Of a stretch of 64,000 bases of DNA, positions 30,273-41,800 are shown in pieces. The stretch lies in contig JARWMV010000019.1 in the NCBI GenBank assembly GCA_030998015.1, positions 124,001-188,000 on the forward strand, in the 5' to 3' direction. Below the pieces are notes generated by a model that was given only the letters and a program-made list of their open reading frames with translations, ran no database searches and was not told where the DNA came from. Every line of letters begins with the position of its first letter. Within the stretch, counting starts at the first letter, position 1. This stretch comes from Ceratorhiza oryzae-sativae. Taxonomy: Eukaryota > Basidiomycota > Agaricomycetes > Cantharellales > Ceratobasidiaceae. The position numbers were made by a program, and so were the translations under genes.

Positions 30273-31950
30273 TCAATCAGATAGGTTGGCACACCTGGTG
30301 GCATAGCTGGGGCACAAGGTTGACCAGGTTGGGTGTCCCTTGGTCTTGCATGTTACACAGTAGGTGTTGAGTTGGTTTGTGCAGTTCTCCATCCAGTGCT
30401 CACCCCTGCAGGTACCAGACATTTGAGGGGCTGTGCAACTCCTGGCCTGGTGTCCTGGTAGTTGGCAGTTGTAGCATTGGAGTGGAGTGGAGAGCAACTT
30501 CACCATAGAGCAGTCTTTCCCCTCCAGCATCATCCAATTAGCAATCCACATGTTTGCCATCTCTTTCATCAAGCAGTGAATGATCAGGTGTGTGACATTG
30601 TTTGGGCTCACATTTTGACAGGTCCCTGATCCACCTCAGGCTAAGGATTGAGCCTTTTGGTAGGTTGTTGGACTCTTCAAGATGGTCAACAGTTGCTTTC
30701 TTGGTTACATTGAGTGAAACCAGTATATGCTGGACTAGTACAGGGAATTTGCATTCTTGGACCTGGACTGCACAACCAAAGCTGTCAGTAAATCTGTTGC
30801 ATACATCCAGGCACACCAGCCAGCTTCTTGCTTCCACAGTGTTCAGCTCATAGAGGAGTCCCCCAGTTGCCTGTCTTGCAACCAAAATGAAGTTGACAAG
30901 ACTAGGCTTTCTGTCAAGCAGCTCTGGTTCTATTATTCTCTTGGCTGCTTTCTGTGCCTGTTGAAGTAAGTCCTGTTCAGTGACATTTTGCAACCCTCTC
31001 TGCCCCATCACTACTTCCAGGTCAATCATCAACTGCCTCTCTCTTTGCTCCTCCCCTTGTCACAGTCTCTCCACCCCTTCCAGGATCTGTTTCTCCAAGA
31101 GAGAATTCCCAGGTGCTGCCCCATCAGGTGCTGGCCATACTCCTCCCCTAGCCACAGCTGCCACATACAACCCTCCTCCACCCCTGGCCTCCTGCCCCCC
31201 CACAGGCTCATGTCCCCAACCAAGCTCCCCTACCAGCTGTACTCCCCAGACTGCTGGCATGTCTGGCACGGCTGGCACGGCTGGCACATCTGGCACAGCT
31301 GGCATGGCTGGCACAGCTGGCACAGCTGGCACAGCTGGCATGGCTGGCATGGCTGGCATGGCTGGCATGGCTGGGTTAGTGTTCGTCACCGCAGGTATCA
31401 TTGGGTTCTTTGCTCGCGCATACGATCCCTCCTCCCGCAGTTCCGTCCATTTGCCCCTCTCCCCCTCAAGCCTCGCTAGAGTCGCTTTCATTCCGTCAAG
31501 TACGCTGTCCAAAGAGGCCCTTTCGAGCTCCTGCTGTCTTTTTTCCTCCACGAATCGCCCCCTTTCTCCAGCCAACTGTTGTTTCTCCTGAGTCAGACTG
31601 TCCTCCGTCGCGCTCACAATCTCCTCCCTCTCCTCCAGCTTCCTCTTCTCCTCCGCTAACTCCTCCAACGCTTCCTTCTTCGCCGTCTCTCTTGCTGCAT
31701 TCCTAACGCTCGTATATCTGTGGAAGGTTGTGTCAGCAGTAGCCTCCGAGACAATTTTTCCCAGCGCGTCTTTCAACAGAGTGCCCACCGCGACCGGTAC
31801 CTCCCAGACTTCGTCAAAATCTGGGTCGCCAGTAGTCTCTTTTCCCGTGAAGTTGAGAAGTATCTCTATCAGTGTCTCGAACGCAGGGTGGGTGTCGCCC
31901 TGGATCAATCCACGACTCGAAAGCTCCTTGATCGCGACCGGAGTCGACAT
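30273..31950 (-). pseudogene. LINE ORF1 (gag-like, coiled coil and CCHC)
   Basis: Begins at ATG 31,950, the first ATG in this frame. The N-terminal third has a long charged coiled coil (31,700-31,450), then a Pro-Ala-Val/Met tandem repeat (31,370-31,254), and a stop near 31,060. A second frame (31,032-30,538) and a third (30,611-30,273) carry the rest, ending with CCHC knuckles (CYNCQLPGHQARSC and CVTC). It acts as the RNA-binding chaperone of the LINE. The first 570 bp are CpG-rich with normal codon use, while everything further downstream is CpG-depleted and broken. Upstream sequence to about 32,150 is probably the 5' UTR/promoter. Confidence 0.7.
31254..31370. repeat. 9-bp minisatellite, 13 units
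   Basis: Thirteen units of CTGGCAYRN fill 117 bp. Two units read CTGGCACGG, four CTGGCACAG, five CTGGCATGG, and one each CACAT and CATGT. In LINE ORF1 they encode a Pro-Ala-Val/Met repeat. Confidence 0.95.
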
Positions 31951-32150
31951 GGCCCGTCGCACCGGCGCAGTGGATGGCTCTGCGGGCACTACTGGGGCAG
32001 AGATCTCAGAAAGACTCGCAGCGCGGTTTCCCGCTGGGGTGTTCGATCGTTTGGTCGACGTGGCGCCGGCTGTCGACGGTTTCGGTATTGTAGTTCTGGT
32101 TCTGTTAGATATTTCTACAAGTTCTAGTAATTAAGCTCGATAGCAGAGAG

Positions 32151-33391
32151 TGTAAAAAAGTGCTGGAAAACCAACAAGACGGCCCAGGTTTCGGCAGAGT
32201 CTCGGGTGTGGCTGTGCTTGGTGGTGGTTGTCCACAAGCTCTTTTCCTCGATTCTGTTTCATTGCTACAGTATATACCGTTCTAATCATACTGCACTATG
32301 AGCGAACACCTGGTATATGAGTAAAATTATCCCTACCATACCCGCGCATATCCACATAACGACCAGAAAACGGACTAGCACAGTCCTGAATAGCGCGGTA
32401 ATTGGTCTTATTTTCCATGTGATGAAACACTCGCGCGAATCTGCGAAATGCATGCATATAATCGTGCATATGCTCAGACTAGAGTCATAATTTGTTGATA
32501 TTTTCCCGAGCATGCTGACCCATCCGCCAAGATCATCGTTTGAAGAACCGCCCCAAAAATGTTTGTCTATATCGCGAAATTCGCCGTAAGAAGGTAAGAA
32601 GCTTCGATTAGACCCGCTTCGATTGCCACTCATCGGTCACTGAAATGTGTTGATCTAGCCGCCAAGCGCCACATCTCCACAACGTTCAACGCGACACATG
32701 ACGTCAGTCAGGTGAGGAATCACTTCTTCCCTGCAACCACGATCTCACCGTTGAAAAGGCCATCGACGGCCCACATCCCCGTGTCACGCCTGGCACATCG
32801 ATCTAGCCTTCAAACCCGTTGTGAACACGCAGGATATGCCGGCCACCTCGCTAGAGCTACATCCGTGTTTTTCGCGTTTCGCTCTAGATGCCCCGAGGTT
32901 TACAACGGTACGTCGTATTCATTTTTAGGATTGTTTACAGATGCTAATTAACAACGGATTTCACTGACCCCGTTCAAATCAAGAAGCCCTCTCTCGTCGT
33001 GAGATTTTGTTGGCGTCAGCGTAATGTCTTTGGCTTTCATTGACTGCGCGGCGTTGTGCTTGCGATCGTCGGGGACTTGGCGCGGAGGGTGCACAGGGAA
33101 CAGTCACAAAAAACCTTTGATTCAGGTGAGTGACGTCACTCAGTTTAAATTGGCTGGACACTGACCACGACCTACGTGTAAAAGCAGTGGTAGCGGTACT
33201 CCGATTCGACAACCCCGCTTCAACCTACATCCAAACATTGTCGTGAGTCAATAACCGCTCTCTTAGTCTTGTTCTCAGCTAACATTCACACTCATTTGCA
33301 TCTCGTAGATGCCGACTCCAACGAACTACCCCTTGACTTTCCCGACCGACTCTCCGTTCACTCCAAACGAGACCCCAACCCCTCGAACGAC
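32151..33391. other. CpG-rich intergenic DNA
   Basis: Unique-looking, CpG-rich sequence. One 115-codon ORF is listed separately. TGACGTCA-like palindromes occur at 32,698 and 33,130. I see no recognisable protein domain. Confidence 0.5.
32286..32633 (-). CDS. Hypothetical small protein, one membrane segment
   Basis: An uninterrupted 115-codon ORF from ATG 32,633 to the TGA next to 32,286. The N-terminus is polar and Ser/Gly-rich. Near the C-terminus lies a hydrophobic segment (VVMWICAGMVGIILLIYQVF) long enough to span a membrane. No family recognised, no splice signals needed. It lies just upstream of the LINE 5' end in CpG-rich DNA. It may be chance. Confidence 0.25.
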   Translation of the reverse strand: MSGNRSGSNRSFLPSYGEFRDIDKHFWGGSSNDDLGGWVSMLGKISTNYDSSLSICTIICMHFADSRECFITWKIRPITALFRTVLVRFLVVMWICAGMVGIILLIYQVFAHSAV

Positions 33392-33907
33392 ATGCCAATT
33401 ACCCCCGGCAGTGATGTCGTGATCATGGATGCGCCACCCCTCGCAGACAACCTGTCCAGTCCCTCGAGCGAGGTACCCCCGCTCGTGAGCGACTTGCCGA
33501 GCTTGTCTAGCGTCTCAAGTATTCGTCACATCCTCGTCGACATTCCGTGCCCGGCGTGCCAAACCATGCTCACTGCTCCGACTTCCCGAGGGCATTTACG
33601 CGGCGAGTGTGGCGGGTGGCTTCGGTGGGCCGACTTTCATAACGCTATCAATCGCGAATCAATCACTACGGGTGCCAACTCAATTACTTTCGAGCGGCTG
33701 GGATGGATAGTGAAGGTGTTTGCGACTACCATCCCCGATATCGCTATCCGGCTTGACCGCTTGCAGGACGCTCAGAACACTCGTACACACGTGAGAAGGT
33801 GGTACGCACTTGAGGACACTATGATGGGGGCGACCGAGCACACAAATGCCCGGATCCATTCAATAGCTGACGACGTCGCCGCTCTCCACGTCCGCGACCA
33901 GATTTGA
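33392..33907 (+). CDS. Hypothetical protein with CxxC/HxxxEC segment
   Basis: An open frame of 171 codons from ATG 33,392 to TGA 33,905-33,907, extended upstream in frame to a plausible intron acceptor (CTCGTAG at 33,302-33,308) whose donor would be GTGAGT at 33,241. The protein has an acidic N-terminus with many Pro and Ser, then CPACQTMLTAP...HLRGEC, a possible zinc site, and an amphipathic C-terminal half. A GTAAGC...TTGTAG intron-like pair follows the stop. Codon use is CpG-rich like the NLR gene. No family recognised. Confidence 0.4.
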   Translation: MPITPGSDVVIMDAPPLADNLSSPSSEVPPLVSDLPSLSSVSSIRHILVDIPCPACQTMLTAPTSRGHLRGECGGWLRWADFHNAINRESITTGANSITFERLGWIVKVFATTIPDIAIRLDRLQDAQNTRTHVRRWYALEDTMMGATEHTNARIHSIADDVAALHVRDQI

Positions 33908-34711
33908 TTGGTAAGCGTTTCTTCGCGGCTGTTATTTCGTCGCTAACCACTTGTAGCTTGTTTAGATATTTCCTTACGATATGACTCAAACTCGCTTTCA
34001 TTCTTACATCACGACTTTCTCCAGACAACCCCCCAGCGATTTTTTCCCTTATGTTAGCCTGGAACATCGCGCGCACCCTGGCAATGCGATTTTAGACATT
34101 ATATTTCGGCTTTTTCGTGCTTGTAATTTAAAGATGATATGCGCGAATATACACTTTTCATGTGCCGCGATAATACTCGGTATTTTTAAAACACTCGAAT
34201 CGCGCTATATACGTGGATCGCGATTTCTAGGACTGAAATGTGAAAATTCCCTATGGAATGGGCCCACAGAGCCGTCGACTGCGAGGCGGGGGGGACGAGT
34301 CGCGTTGAGGCATGGTGTTCGCACGGCGAGCTCTGGGTCCGCTGTCCATCTCTGCAAACGGGTTGAACTCTGGGAGAATGGTGATATGGCGCCGAGGCTC
34401 GGGCGAGGGGTCACGGAGCTCGACGGTGTTTCCAGACGTGCGAATCGACATGCTGCTCCAGTTCATTCAGGTTGGGTCGGGGCAGCACTCAGAGCTGCTC
34501 TTAAGCTGGAGCGCTGCGCATTGCCGCCGCCGCCCTGCCGGTCCGGGTCTGAGCGCTCCGGCCATGTCGTCGTCCACTCGGGGCGCAACTGCCGCACATC
34601 GGAACAAGCCCGCCAGGCACAGCTGTTCCTCCCAGCGCTTAAGAGCAGCCAAACACATACACATACCAGCCACCTGGTTTGCTACTCACGACTCTCGCCT
34701 TGGCTGGAGTC
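33908..34711. other. Intergenic, with one coding-like minus-strand ORF
   Basis: Up to 34,250 the DNA is AT-rich and non-coding. A minus-strand ORF at 34,466-34,251 (ATG start) has good codon balance and is Pro/Arg/Ser-rich. It may be an exon or fragment of an unknown gene. Several long plus-strand frames over the same DNA lack any domain signal and look like shadows. The hAT-1 target duplication ends the region. Confidence 0.3.
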
Positions 34712-37700
34712 TAGAATCTGACATGGGTCACCCGGATATGTGCCGGGCTTCTTACCCGCGGGACGCCTCTGGCGCGGGTGGTCTACGGGTGATATTGCCA
34801 ATTCATCCACCCGGGCTAAGTCGACCGGGCTTTACCCGTGATGCTTATAAATCTTATGATCAATACAATTACATGCCGTTTAAGATACATGGACTGAGAA
34901 ATTACATTGTTGCTTTAATAGCTGCAGCCGCAGCGCTAAGGTCTCGCAGCAGCGGAGTGCCAACCCAAGAGCCCACCGCCATTTTGGCTTGAAACGTGCG
35001 TGAGTTCATCTGGTGCTGCAAATGATTTACCATCAGTCGCCCATTCGAGAACGCACGTTCAGCGTCGACAGATGACGCTATATATATTAATTTTAGCTTA
35101 ATTATTTGGTTTTATCTGCAAGAAGTACATACCTGGCGCAGTTATATAGTCAAGTGCCATGGTAAAGACCCGAGGGAGGTGGACAAGATGATCTATACAG
35201 TATTTAACTAAACCTCCATGTTCTGCGATCACGCTCTCAGGTACCACATCGTCTGCTAGATACCGCTCGATACAGTTGAGTTCAGGTGATGTTGGGACTG
35301 CTGATAGGAGCGTCTGTCGATGGAGATACTTGTTTACACGCTACAAAATAGATATTAAACGGACAAAAAGCAGGGATGTTAGATGCTTACCTTAGATGGA
35401 TACAAGTTATCTTGTTGAACATTTGGTTTCAAGTCGAATGGCTGTTCTCCCGAGGATTTTGTATATGACTGATAAAACCGCTGGATAACCATCTCACGGA
35501 TCTTCTGAATGTTGTTATATGAATAACCGTTATCTAGAAACCACTTCAACTTGAGTGAAGGACACAACGCTAAGCCTGTGTGTCAATATGCGCTGCTAAA
35601 AGACACCAAATCCACTTACCAACCGCCATATAGTACATATCTGACTCTGACGTCATTTTCTTTATGTACTTATCATACACAAGAGTTGCAGCTCGAGCTG
35701 CAACCCGAGTCAGAGGGCTCATATCAATAGAGTCAATACAAACCGCCTCTAGCTCCGATCGCATCAACACCAGCTCAGGAAGCGTGTAGGGCAACAGAGG
35801 CACTTCGGCAAGGGAAAAGCACTTTGTCCTTTCCTTAAATATCTAATGCATTTGATAGTCAATCATTTCAGTAAATCTAAAGACTTTGGCTTAGTTAATC
35901 ATACCTCTAGTACTGTAAGCATCTCATCTGCTAAGCTATATTGTGCTTCGTTCAATGAATAAGATTTAAGCTTCAAGGTCGAATCGCCAGTTAGCAGTTG
36001 GGCCTCCACTTTGAAATGGATATGGCTTTCGAGGCAATCATATTCAGTATCCCAGCGGGTATCCACGCGCTCGGTAAGAATACGTTGCTCGCCATTTGTA
36101 TTCTTTGTTGCCAGTTGCTCAAACCTCTCCCGTAGCTGCGTGGATGCATGAACCCTTCGGGCCAGACCAGCAATCTGATTTTATGCATAAGTAGTGCTCG
36201 CATATACAGATAGATACTATACACTTACTTTAGGCATAAGCGATTGCCCTTCTTGGATTTGTTCCTTTGTTGGAACTACTTTTTCCAAAGCCATCTGATC
36301 GAGCGCCTTTTGGGTGATCTTCTGAACAACACAGTCGTCGTAATCCCGCTTATCAGGGTCAGTTTCAGGTCGGAGGATGCCATCTGTGTCATCTTCGTCC
36401 TCGTTTTCAGCATGGGAGGTGTGCTGTGTTGGAGTGTTGGGTGTGCCATCAGTCCGGGCTTGGCTAGCCGGGAGGCTAGCTTTCTTGCGACGAGGTGGCT
36501 TAGAGAAGAGTGATAGAAACGCCTATAGGTTTGTTTGAGTCAGTGAGAGTATGTGGTCGTTAATTAAGGGGGCGTACCTTGGCCATTAAGTTAATAATGT
36601 GCGCCAAGCATCACACACGGTTTTTAGCACCATGAAACGAAGGGATAAGATCCGACAGGCTATCAGTTAGTGTGTTGTTGTTACTAGCATTGTCGAGGCA
36701 GATTGAAAGAACCTAGCAGATATTAGTTGATCATGTTAGGAAAGAATTCAGAGGGGAAACACACCTTCTGGTTGATACCATACCGCTTGAGACATTCAAA
36801 AATGCGTGAGGCAAGATACTCTCCTGTATGCGCATGTGTTAAGCTTGATCAGAGTTAGATTTGTTTGAGAACAATGCCTGAAAGCGTAAGCATACGTACT
36901 GGATGAACTCCAGAATACTTCGCCAAATTTTTCCTTCGTCTCGCCATATTGCAACCAGCCCCAGAAACGAAGATGCCTGAGGACTTGTCCAGCCATCTAT
37001 AGCAAGATGAATAGCACCTGGGAGTTTCTGTGCAGTAAAAACGAGTATGGCTAAGTAATCGATATGAAAACTGTGAAGGTAATTGGCACATACCTTATAA
37101 TAAGCTTTTACACCATCGGAAGAGCATGCATATAGGACTTGAGTGTCGCGGGATACGGTCCTCGAAGAGGGCAAGATCGTCCCAGGTCGTAAAAGATTGA
37201 CCTCCTGTTGATATAGGTCATCATCTACAGAGTTAAACGATCGCTTGTTCCGTGCGCAGCGGAGGGCAATAAGCACCCGATGTCGCGCCTCAGAGTAACT
37301 GGAAAAATACTGAGACTGCGGAGCTGGGCTCTGAGTGACTCCCCATCGGGCATCACACGTCTGGGCCGCGGTACGTAAGTTGTGAGTCCCATCGCCTGTC
37401 CTCAGGCGATCTCGGAATTGAACCAAGTGTGACGGGTGCTTGTGCTTGCACTCAAACCGAAATACAAGACGGCTAGGGCTCCCATGCTCATCATATATAC
37501 GATCTAGGTATTAGTCGTAATGCTTATACACCGGAGACCGCCAAGCTCCAAGCGACGCATCTGCAACAAATCAAAATGAATACAAAGCGGCCCGGACTGT
37601 GCAGCAGGTACGTACTTATGATTTCATCGTCACTGTATGACCAGATTTCGACATCAGTGAGTGCATCGAGACCTTGACGCCGGCGAGTCTGGTGTCGAAC

Positions 37701-38033
37701 AGCAGTGGTTGGAACGGCGGGCATAATACGGTGTATTTAGAAACTACACAACAGAGGTATTTACAAGCAAAGGCTGCCATTCCGCCCAGCGTTTTATATG
37801 CGCACCAAACGAAGGTCGGCGAATGTCTCAGAAGCCGGTGCACCGACACGCAACGGCGGGATTTGTTAGCTGTTACCCGACTGCTTAGTCACTACTATGG
37901 AACTACCCGGGACTTTCCAGTACCCGCGGGTATAATTTGAAATTCAACCGGGCTATCCGTGTTCTTGCCCGGTTCCCTCCCGCGGATAACGCCCGGGCGT
38001 ACCCGCGGCGAGGCTGTCCCGTGTCAGACTCTA
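34712..38033 (-). mobile_element. hAT transposon hAT-1, 8-bp duplication
   Basis: Ends TAGAATCTGACATGGG and CCCGTGTCAGACTCTA form imperfect terminal inverted repeats, flanked by CTGGAGTC at 34,704-34,711 and 38,034-38,041. The terminal 150-200 bp are full of short CCCGG/CCCGCGG motifs in both orientations, as in subterminal transposase-binding regions. CpG is plentiful, so the copy looks recent. Confidence 0.9.
34902..37724 (-). CDS. hAT-1 transposase, multi-exon
   Basis: Starts at ATG 37,724; exon 1 ends at GTACGT near 37,617, exon 2 resumes after TTGTTGCAG near 37,560. Domains: a BED-like zinc region near FECKHKHPSHL, the catalytic region with LAIDGWTSPQASSFLG and later CLDNASNNNTL and CLAHIINLMAKAF, and the C-terminal dimerisation domain SVDAERAFSNGRLMVNHLQH, ending at TAA 34,902-34,904. 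Further introns of about 50-60 bp separate the pieces (for example near 36,775-36,710, 36,230-36,185, 35,905-35,845, 35,610-35,570, 35,390-35,340). One in-frame TAA at 37,511-37,513 is the only break I noticed, so it may be inactive or I may have missed an intron. Confidence 0.65.
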
Positions 38034-38041
38034 CTGGAGTC

Positions 38042-38820
38042 GCGTCTACTCGCCAGGCGAGACGCAACTCCACCACGCGTGTTGCGTCAATCGCCTCGTG
38101 CCGCTTGAATTTCCCGTCACGTGTCATAGGGCTGGACTTGGCTCAGGGCTGTGAGGCATATACATATGCCTGATCTGGAGAATGCTACTAGCGTTTTGTC
38201 AGATAAGTTCCCAACTATCCTTTTATGCATCCCCCAGCAATCCTCGCCAGGAGAGACTACCGTGTATCAATTATCTTAAACTACATCACTAGACTCATCG
38301 CGAAAACATTGCTTACTGCTCATCAGAGCCCTGAACACTTCCGACACCATCATGGGTGCACATAGTGCGGAAGTGTGAACTCAGCAGCACTTTTGGACAC
38401 GCGACTCCCAGCCGAGACGATGCCGGGAAAAGACATAGTTACTGCCACCGGGTCGATCTAGTTCTGTCGGACATGCAAATATGCTTGTGTGAGATTTCGG
38501 TTAGATGTGCACTTCCTTAGCCAATATGGATGAGTCGACCGTGCAGTGCCGGTCGCTTATATACGTCGGTGCAATTTCCGCGTATATTGTGCTCTCGTCC
38601 AATCCTACTCGCTTACCCGGTTTTCCGCTCAACCCGCAAAATATTGAAGAGCCTATTGAATCTAAATAATGTAAAAGTTCGAGTGGATGTCCGAGCGCGG
38701 GATAGTAGAGCGTGATGGCTGTGCTTGAGATGAGTCAGCACAACAAAGCACGCAGAGCCTCGTTGCATTGAGCAGGACCACCACACCCTAACCACTTGCT
38801 ATCGCACATTTACTCTCAAT
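38042..38820. other. Intergenic region upstream of the NLR gene
   Basis: CpG-rich, no gene recognised. A TTATATAC stretch at about 38,558, 260 bp before the NLR start codon, could be a core promoter element. The hAT-1 right end is 787 bp upstream of the NLR ATG. Confidence 0.35.
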
Positions 38821-41800
38821 ATGACAACTCAGCATATCGACAAGCCTCCGGAGACCTTGAGGTATCGCATTCAAGGTATTCACTGGTTCTTGCGTGTGCT
38901 TGTCACCCGGCTCATCCTCTCGACCAGAAATCAAGCTGCGGCCAGCCGATTCCGATTACGACATGAGTCTCAAGGTCCTGGCTGACGGTAATGAAATGTA
39001 CCGCACGTCTACTGTCAAAAAGGGAGATGTGCTACACTGGAACAACAATATACCCCATATGTGAGGCCGCGGTTCATGTCTCGTCTTAGCGCGCTAATGC
39101 TAGTATCCTATTCGCAGCGATGTCCACCCTAATTCCCGAATCGAAATCCGCGCATACGAGCATCACTATCTCGGCCGCAAACAGCGCGTCTGGGTCGTAG
39201 AGTATGGCGTGATGGAACTCGATGAGTCTCTTACTATCGATCGGGGTAAGTTTCTCTTAGATCGCGCTGGTCGGTTGCGAGTAAACAGCGCCTTTGTAGA
39301 TTGCAGCCAACCAGGTTTCTCTCTTAGCATCATCCACGCTGCCCCTCAATCTGTGAGCCGCTCATCTTTGGCAAAGAATGCATCTTGACTCACAGCTCGA
39401 TCGCAGAACGAAGATCTCGCGGCAAGGGCGCTATCAAACGCAGCGGCCATCAACCGACAGAAACGGCTTCTGGAGAAGCTCGGCCCGGCCAGGAATGTGA
39501 TAAGAACCGTTCTCGAGTTTGGAGGTGCAGTATCTGAAGTAAGTCGACTCCGGAACCTGGAAGCCTGAACAAAGCGCTGAGCGTCACTTAGCTGGATCCT
39601 CGCGCCAAGGCTGTGTTTGCTATCTTTAATGCGGCTTGGGGGGTACGTGATCTGGTTTGCCAGCCGTTCCTATGAGATTGGGTTTGAAACGCATACATCG
39701 ATTATAGAAACTGGAAGCACAAGAAAAGTGCGACGAAGGCGTAGAGACACTGGTCGACGAGCTGGCCGATATTCTCCCCTCCGCTGAGGCTGTAAAAAAA
39801 GCTGCGAGATTGCCCCAGCTCCGGCAAACCATAGAGGCCATATGGAAACTAATTGAAGAAGCTTCACTGTTCGCAATCGATTATAAGTCCACCGGCGAAA
39901 TCGGTAGGATATTCTTGCCTCATTTCTCCGTTCTTACTGAGTATTTCGTCAATAGCTTCCACATGGAGAACATTTACAGGCTCCAGCGCCCAGCAAAAGG
40001 TCGATGATATGTTGAGCAGGCTCCGGGATCTCAAGGCGACATTTGATCGGAGTGTGGGCATTCAAGCCCTCCAGATGTTGGACGAGAACGGTTAGTTCGA
40101 CGTACAATTGCATCGACTTCCGCGATGGTGACCATGATGGTGCAGCTCGAAAGATGCTCCTAGAAAAGCTAAGGCCGGTAGGCAAGGCACATTACGATCC
40201 AAGTCGTGCCTGCTGGCCTGGGACCCGCGCGGGGATAATCCAAGACCTCATCAGCTGGGCCGGACGCCCCTTCGACTCCAGTTTCTCCACCGGGGGGCAG
40301 CGATTTATGTGGGTGCACGGTCAGGCCGGCCTCGGCAAAAGCTCCATTGCGACTTCTGTCTGCCGAATTCTAGACGACTCCAAAACTCTTTCGGCTAGTT
40401 TCTTCTGTAAACGTGACGAACCAGAACGACGTGACCCACAGCGGATTCTCTCAACCGTTATATATATGCTGGCTATTAAACATCCCGAGTACGGAGTTGC
40501 TCTTCAGAGAGTGCTCGAACAAGACCCGATACTATCAGACTCGCCAATGCAGATACAGTTTGAAAAATTGGTTCAAACGGTTCTTGGATCACCAGAACTC
40601 TCACAGGACAAAATGCCGGAGACGGTTGTATTGGATGCACTTGACGAAAGCGGACCTAGCGACGAGCGCCAGCAGCTTCTTGGATTTCTCTTGAGTCTGT
40701 CGAGAATGGTGCCATGGCTGAGGATCATCATCACCAGCCGTCCGGACTCCGATATCAAAGAATTCTTTGACCGTAGCGATCAACAATCGTTCGCCATTCG
40801 CGACGTATTTTCCCACGACGCGTCTGACGATATACGCGTGTATGTCAAGCATGTTCTTGATACATCCCCCAAAGCAAAACTACTGTCTGATCTTGCGGCG
40901 GAAAGGATCGTCGCGAAAGCCTCGGGGTTGTTCATTTGGGCCCGAACTGCGTGCGACCTTGTGTTATCCGATCATGACCCCCCCAAAGCCTTGGAGCTCG
41001 TTTTGGATAGCGCGGTGAGCAGTCAGTCGTCCCAAGCACTCGACAACCTGTACACTATGGCTGTCGAGGCCAGCAGAGACAGAAGACAGGACCCAAATCG
41101 GGCAACAGATGCTGTGCGAAAATGCTTGGGAGCAATTATCGTATGCTCTACTCGTACACCCTTGTCGATTTCAGAATTAAGCAAGCTATACGGGGGCCAA
41201 ATGAGCGAGCATTTCTTGCAATCGGTGGTCAGTAGCTTAGGCTCCGTACTGTACATCGACCATGGGTTAGGGGATGCTGTGCGTGTATATCACGCCTCGT
41301 TCGCCGATTACATCCTCGATTCTAAGAGATCCGAGAAATACAGCGTGGACCTGAACGAGCAAAACGCACACTTCGCGACTCGCTGTTTATTCGTAATGAA
41401 GAGTGCGCTTAGGTTCAATATCTGTGGACTTGAAACCTCGAACAGGCGGAACAAGGAGGTGGAGGATCTGAAGCAACGGGTAGATGAGAATATCCAACCT
41501 CACCTGAGATACTCTTGCACGTATTGGACCAACCATCTGACCAAAGCTGGGGAGCAAGAGAGGCCAAATCTGCAGAAAGTGGCGAAAAGATTTATGTCTG
41601 GGACAACTGTGCTGTATTGGATAGAGGTCCTAAGTCTTCTAATGCGACTTGACGTCGTATCGTCAAGCATACAAACCCTGCAGGCGTACTATAAGGTGCG
41701 TACACGTGCATGGGTTCCACGAGACCCACAGAGAGGTGACACAATGGTAACAATGGGTTGCACCTGCAGGAACTAGATATGGAGATGAATGAGATCATGA

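Larger units (their letters stand above)
4100..32150 (-). mobile_element. Tad-type LINE broken by nested insertions
   Basis: On the minus strand the pieces read in order: ORF1 (31,950 to about 30,273), endonuclease start (29,971-29,843), endonuclease remainder (28,229 to about 27,480), RT (about 27,440-25,662), RNase H (25,370-24,746) and C-terminal zinc knuckle (4,415-4,224). The RNase H piece stops at CATGT 24,741-24,745, and the knuckle resumes at CATGT 4,411-4,415, the target duplication of Gypsy-1. The endonuclease resumes across the TA of a Tc1 insertion. The outer ends are approximate because I could not find a target duplication for the LINE itself. Confidence 0.75.

Noticed and set aside
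31060..31591. Plus-strand ORFs over the LINE ORF1 repeat
   Set aside because: Low-complexity antisense of the Pro-Ala repeat and coiled coil of ORF1.
34312..34992. 226-codon plus-strand ORF
   Set aside because: It crosses the hAT-1 boundary at 34,712 and shows no domain. A minus-strand frame over part of the region has better coding character.
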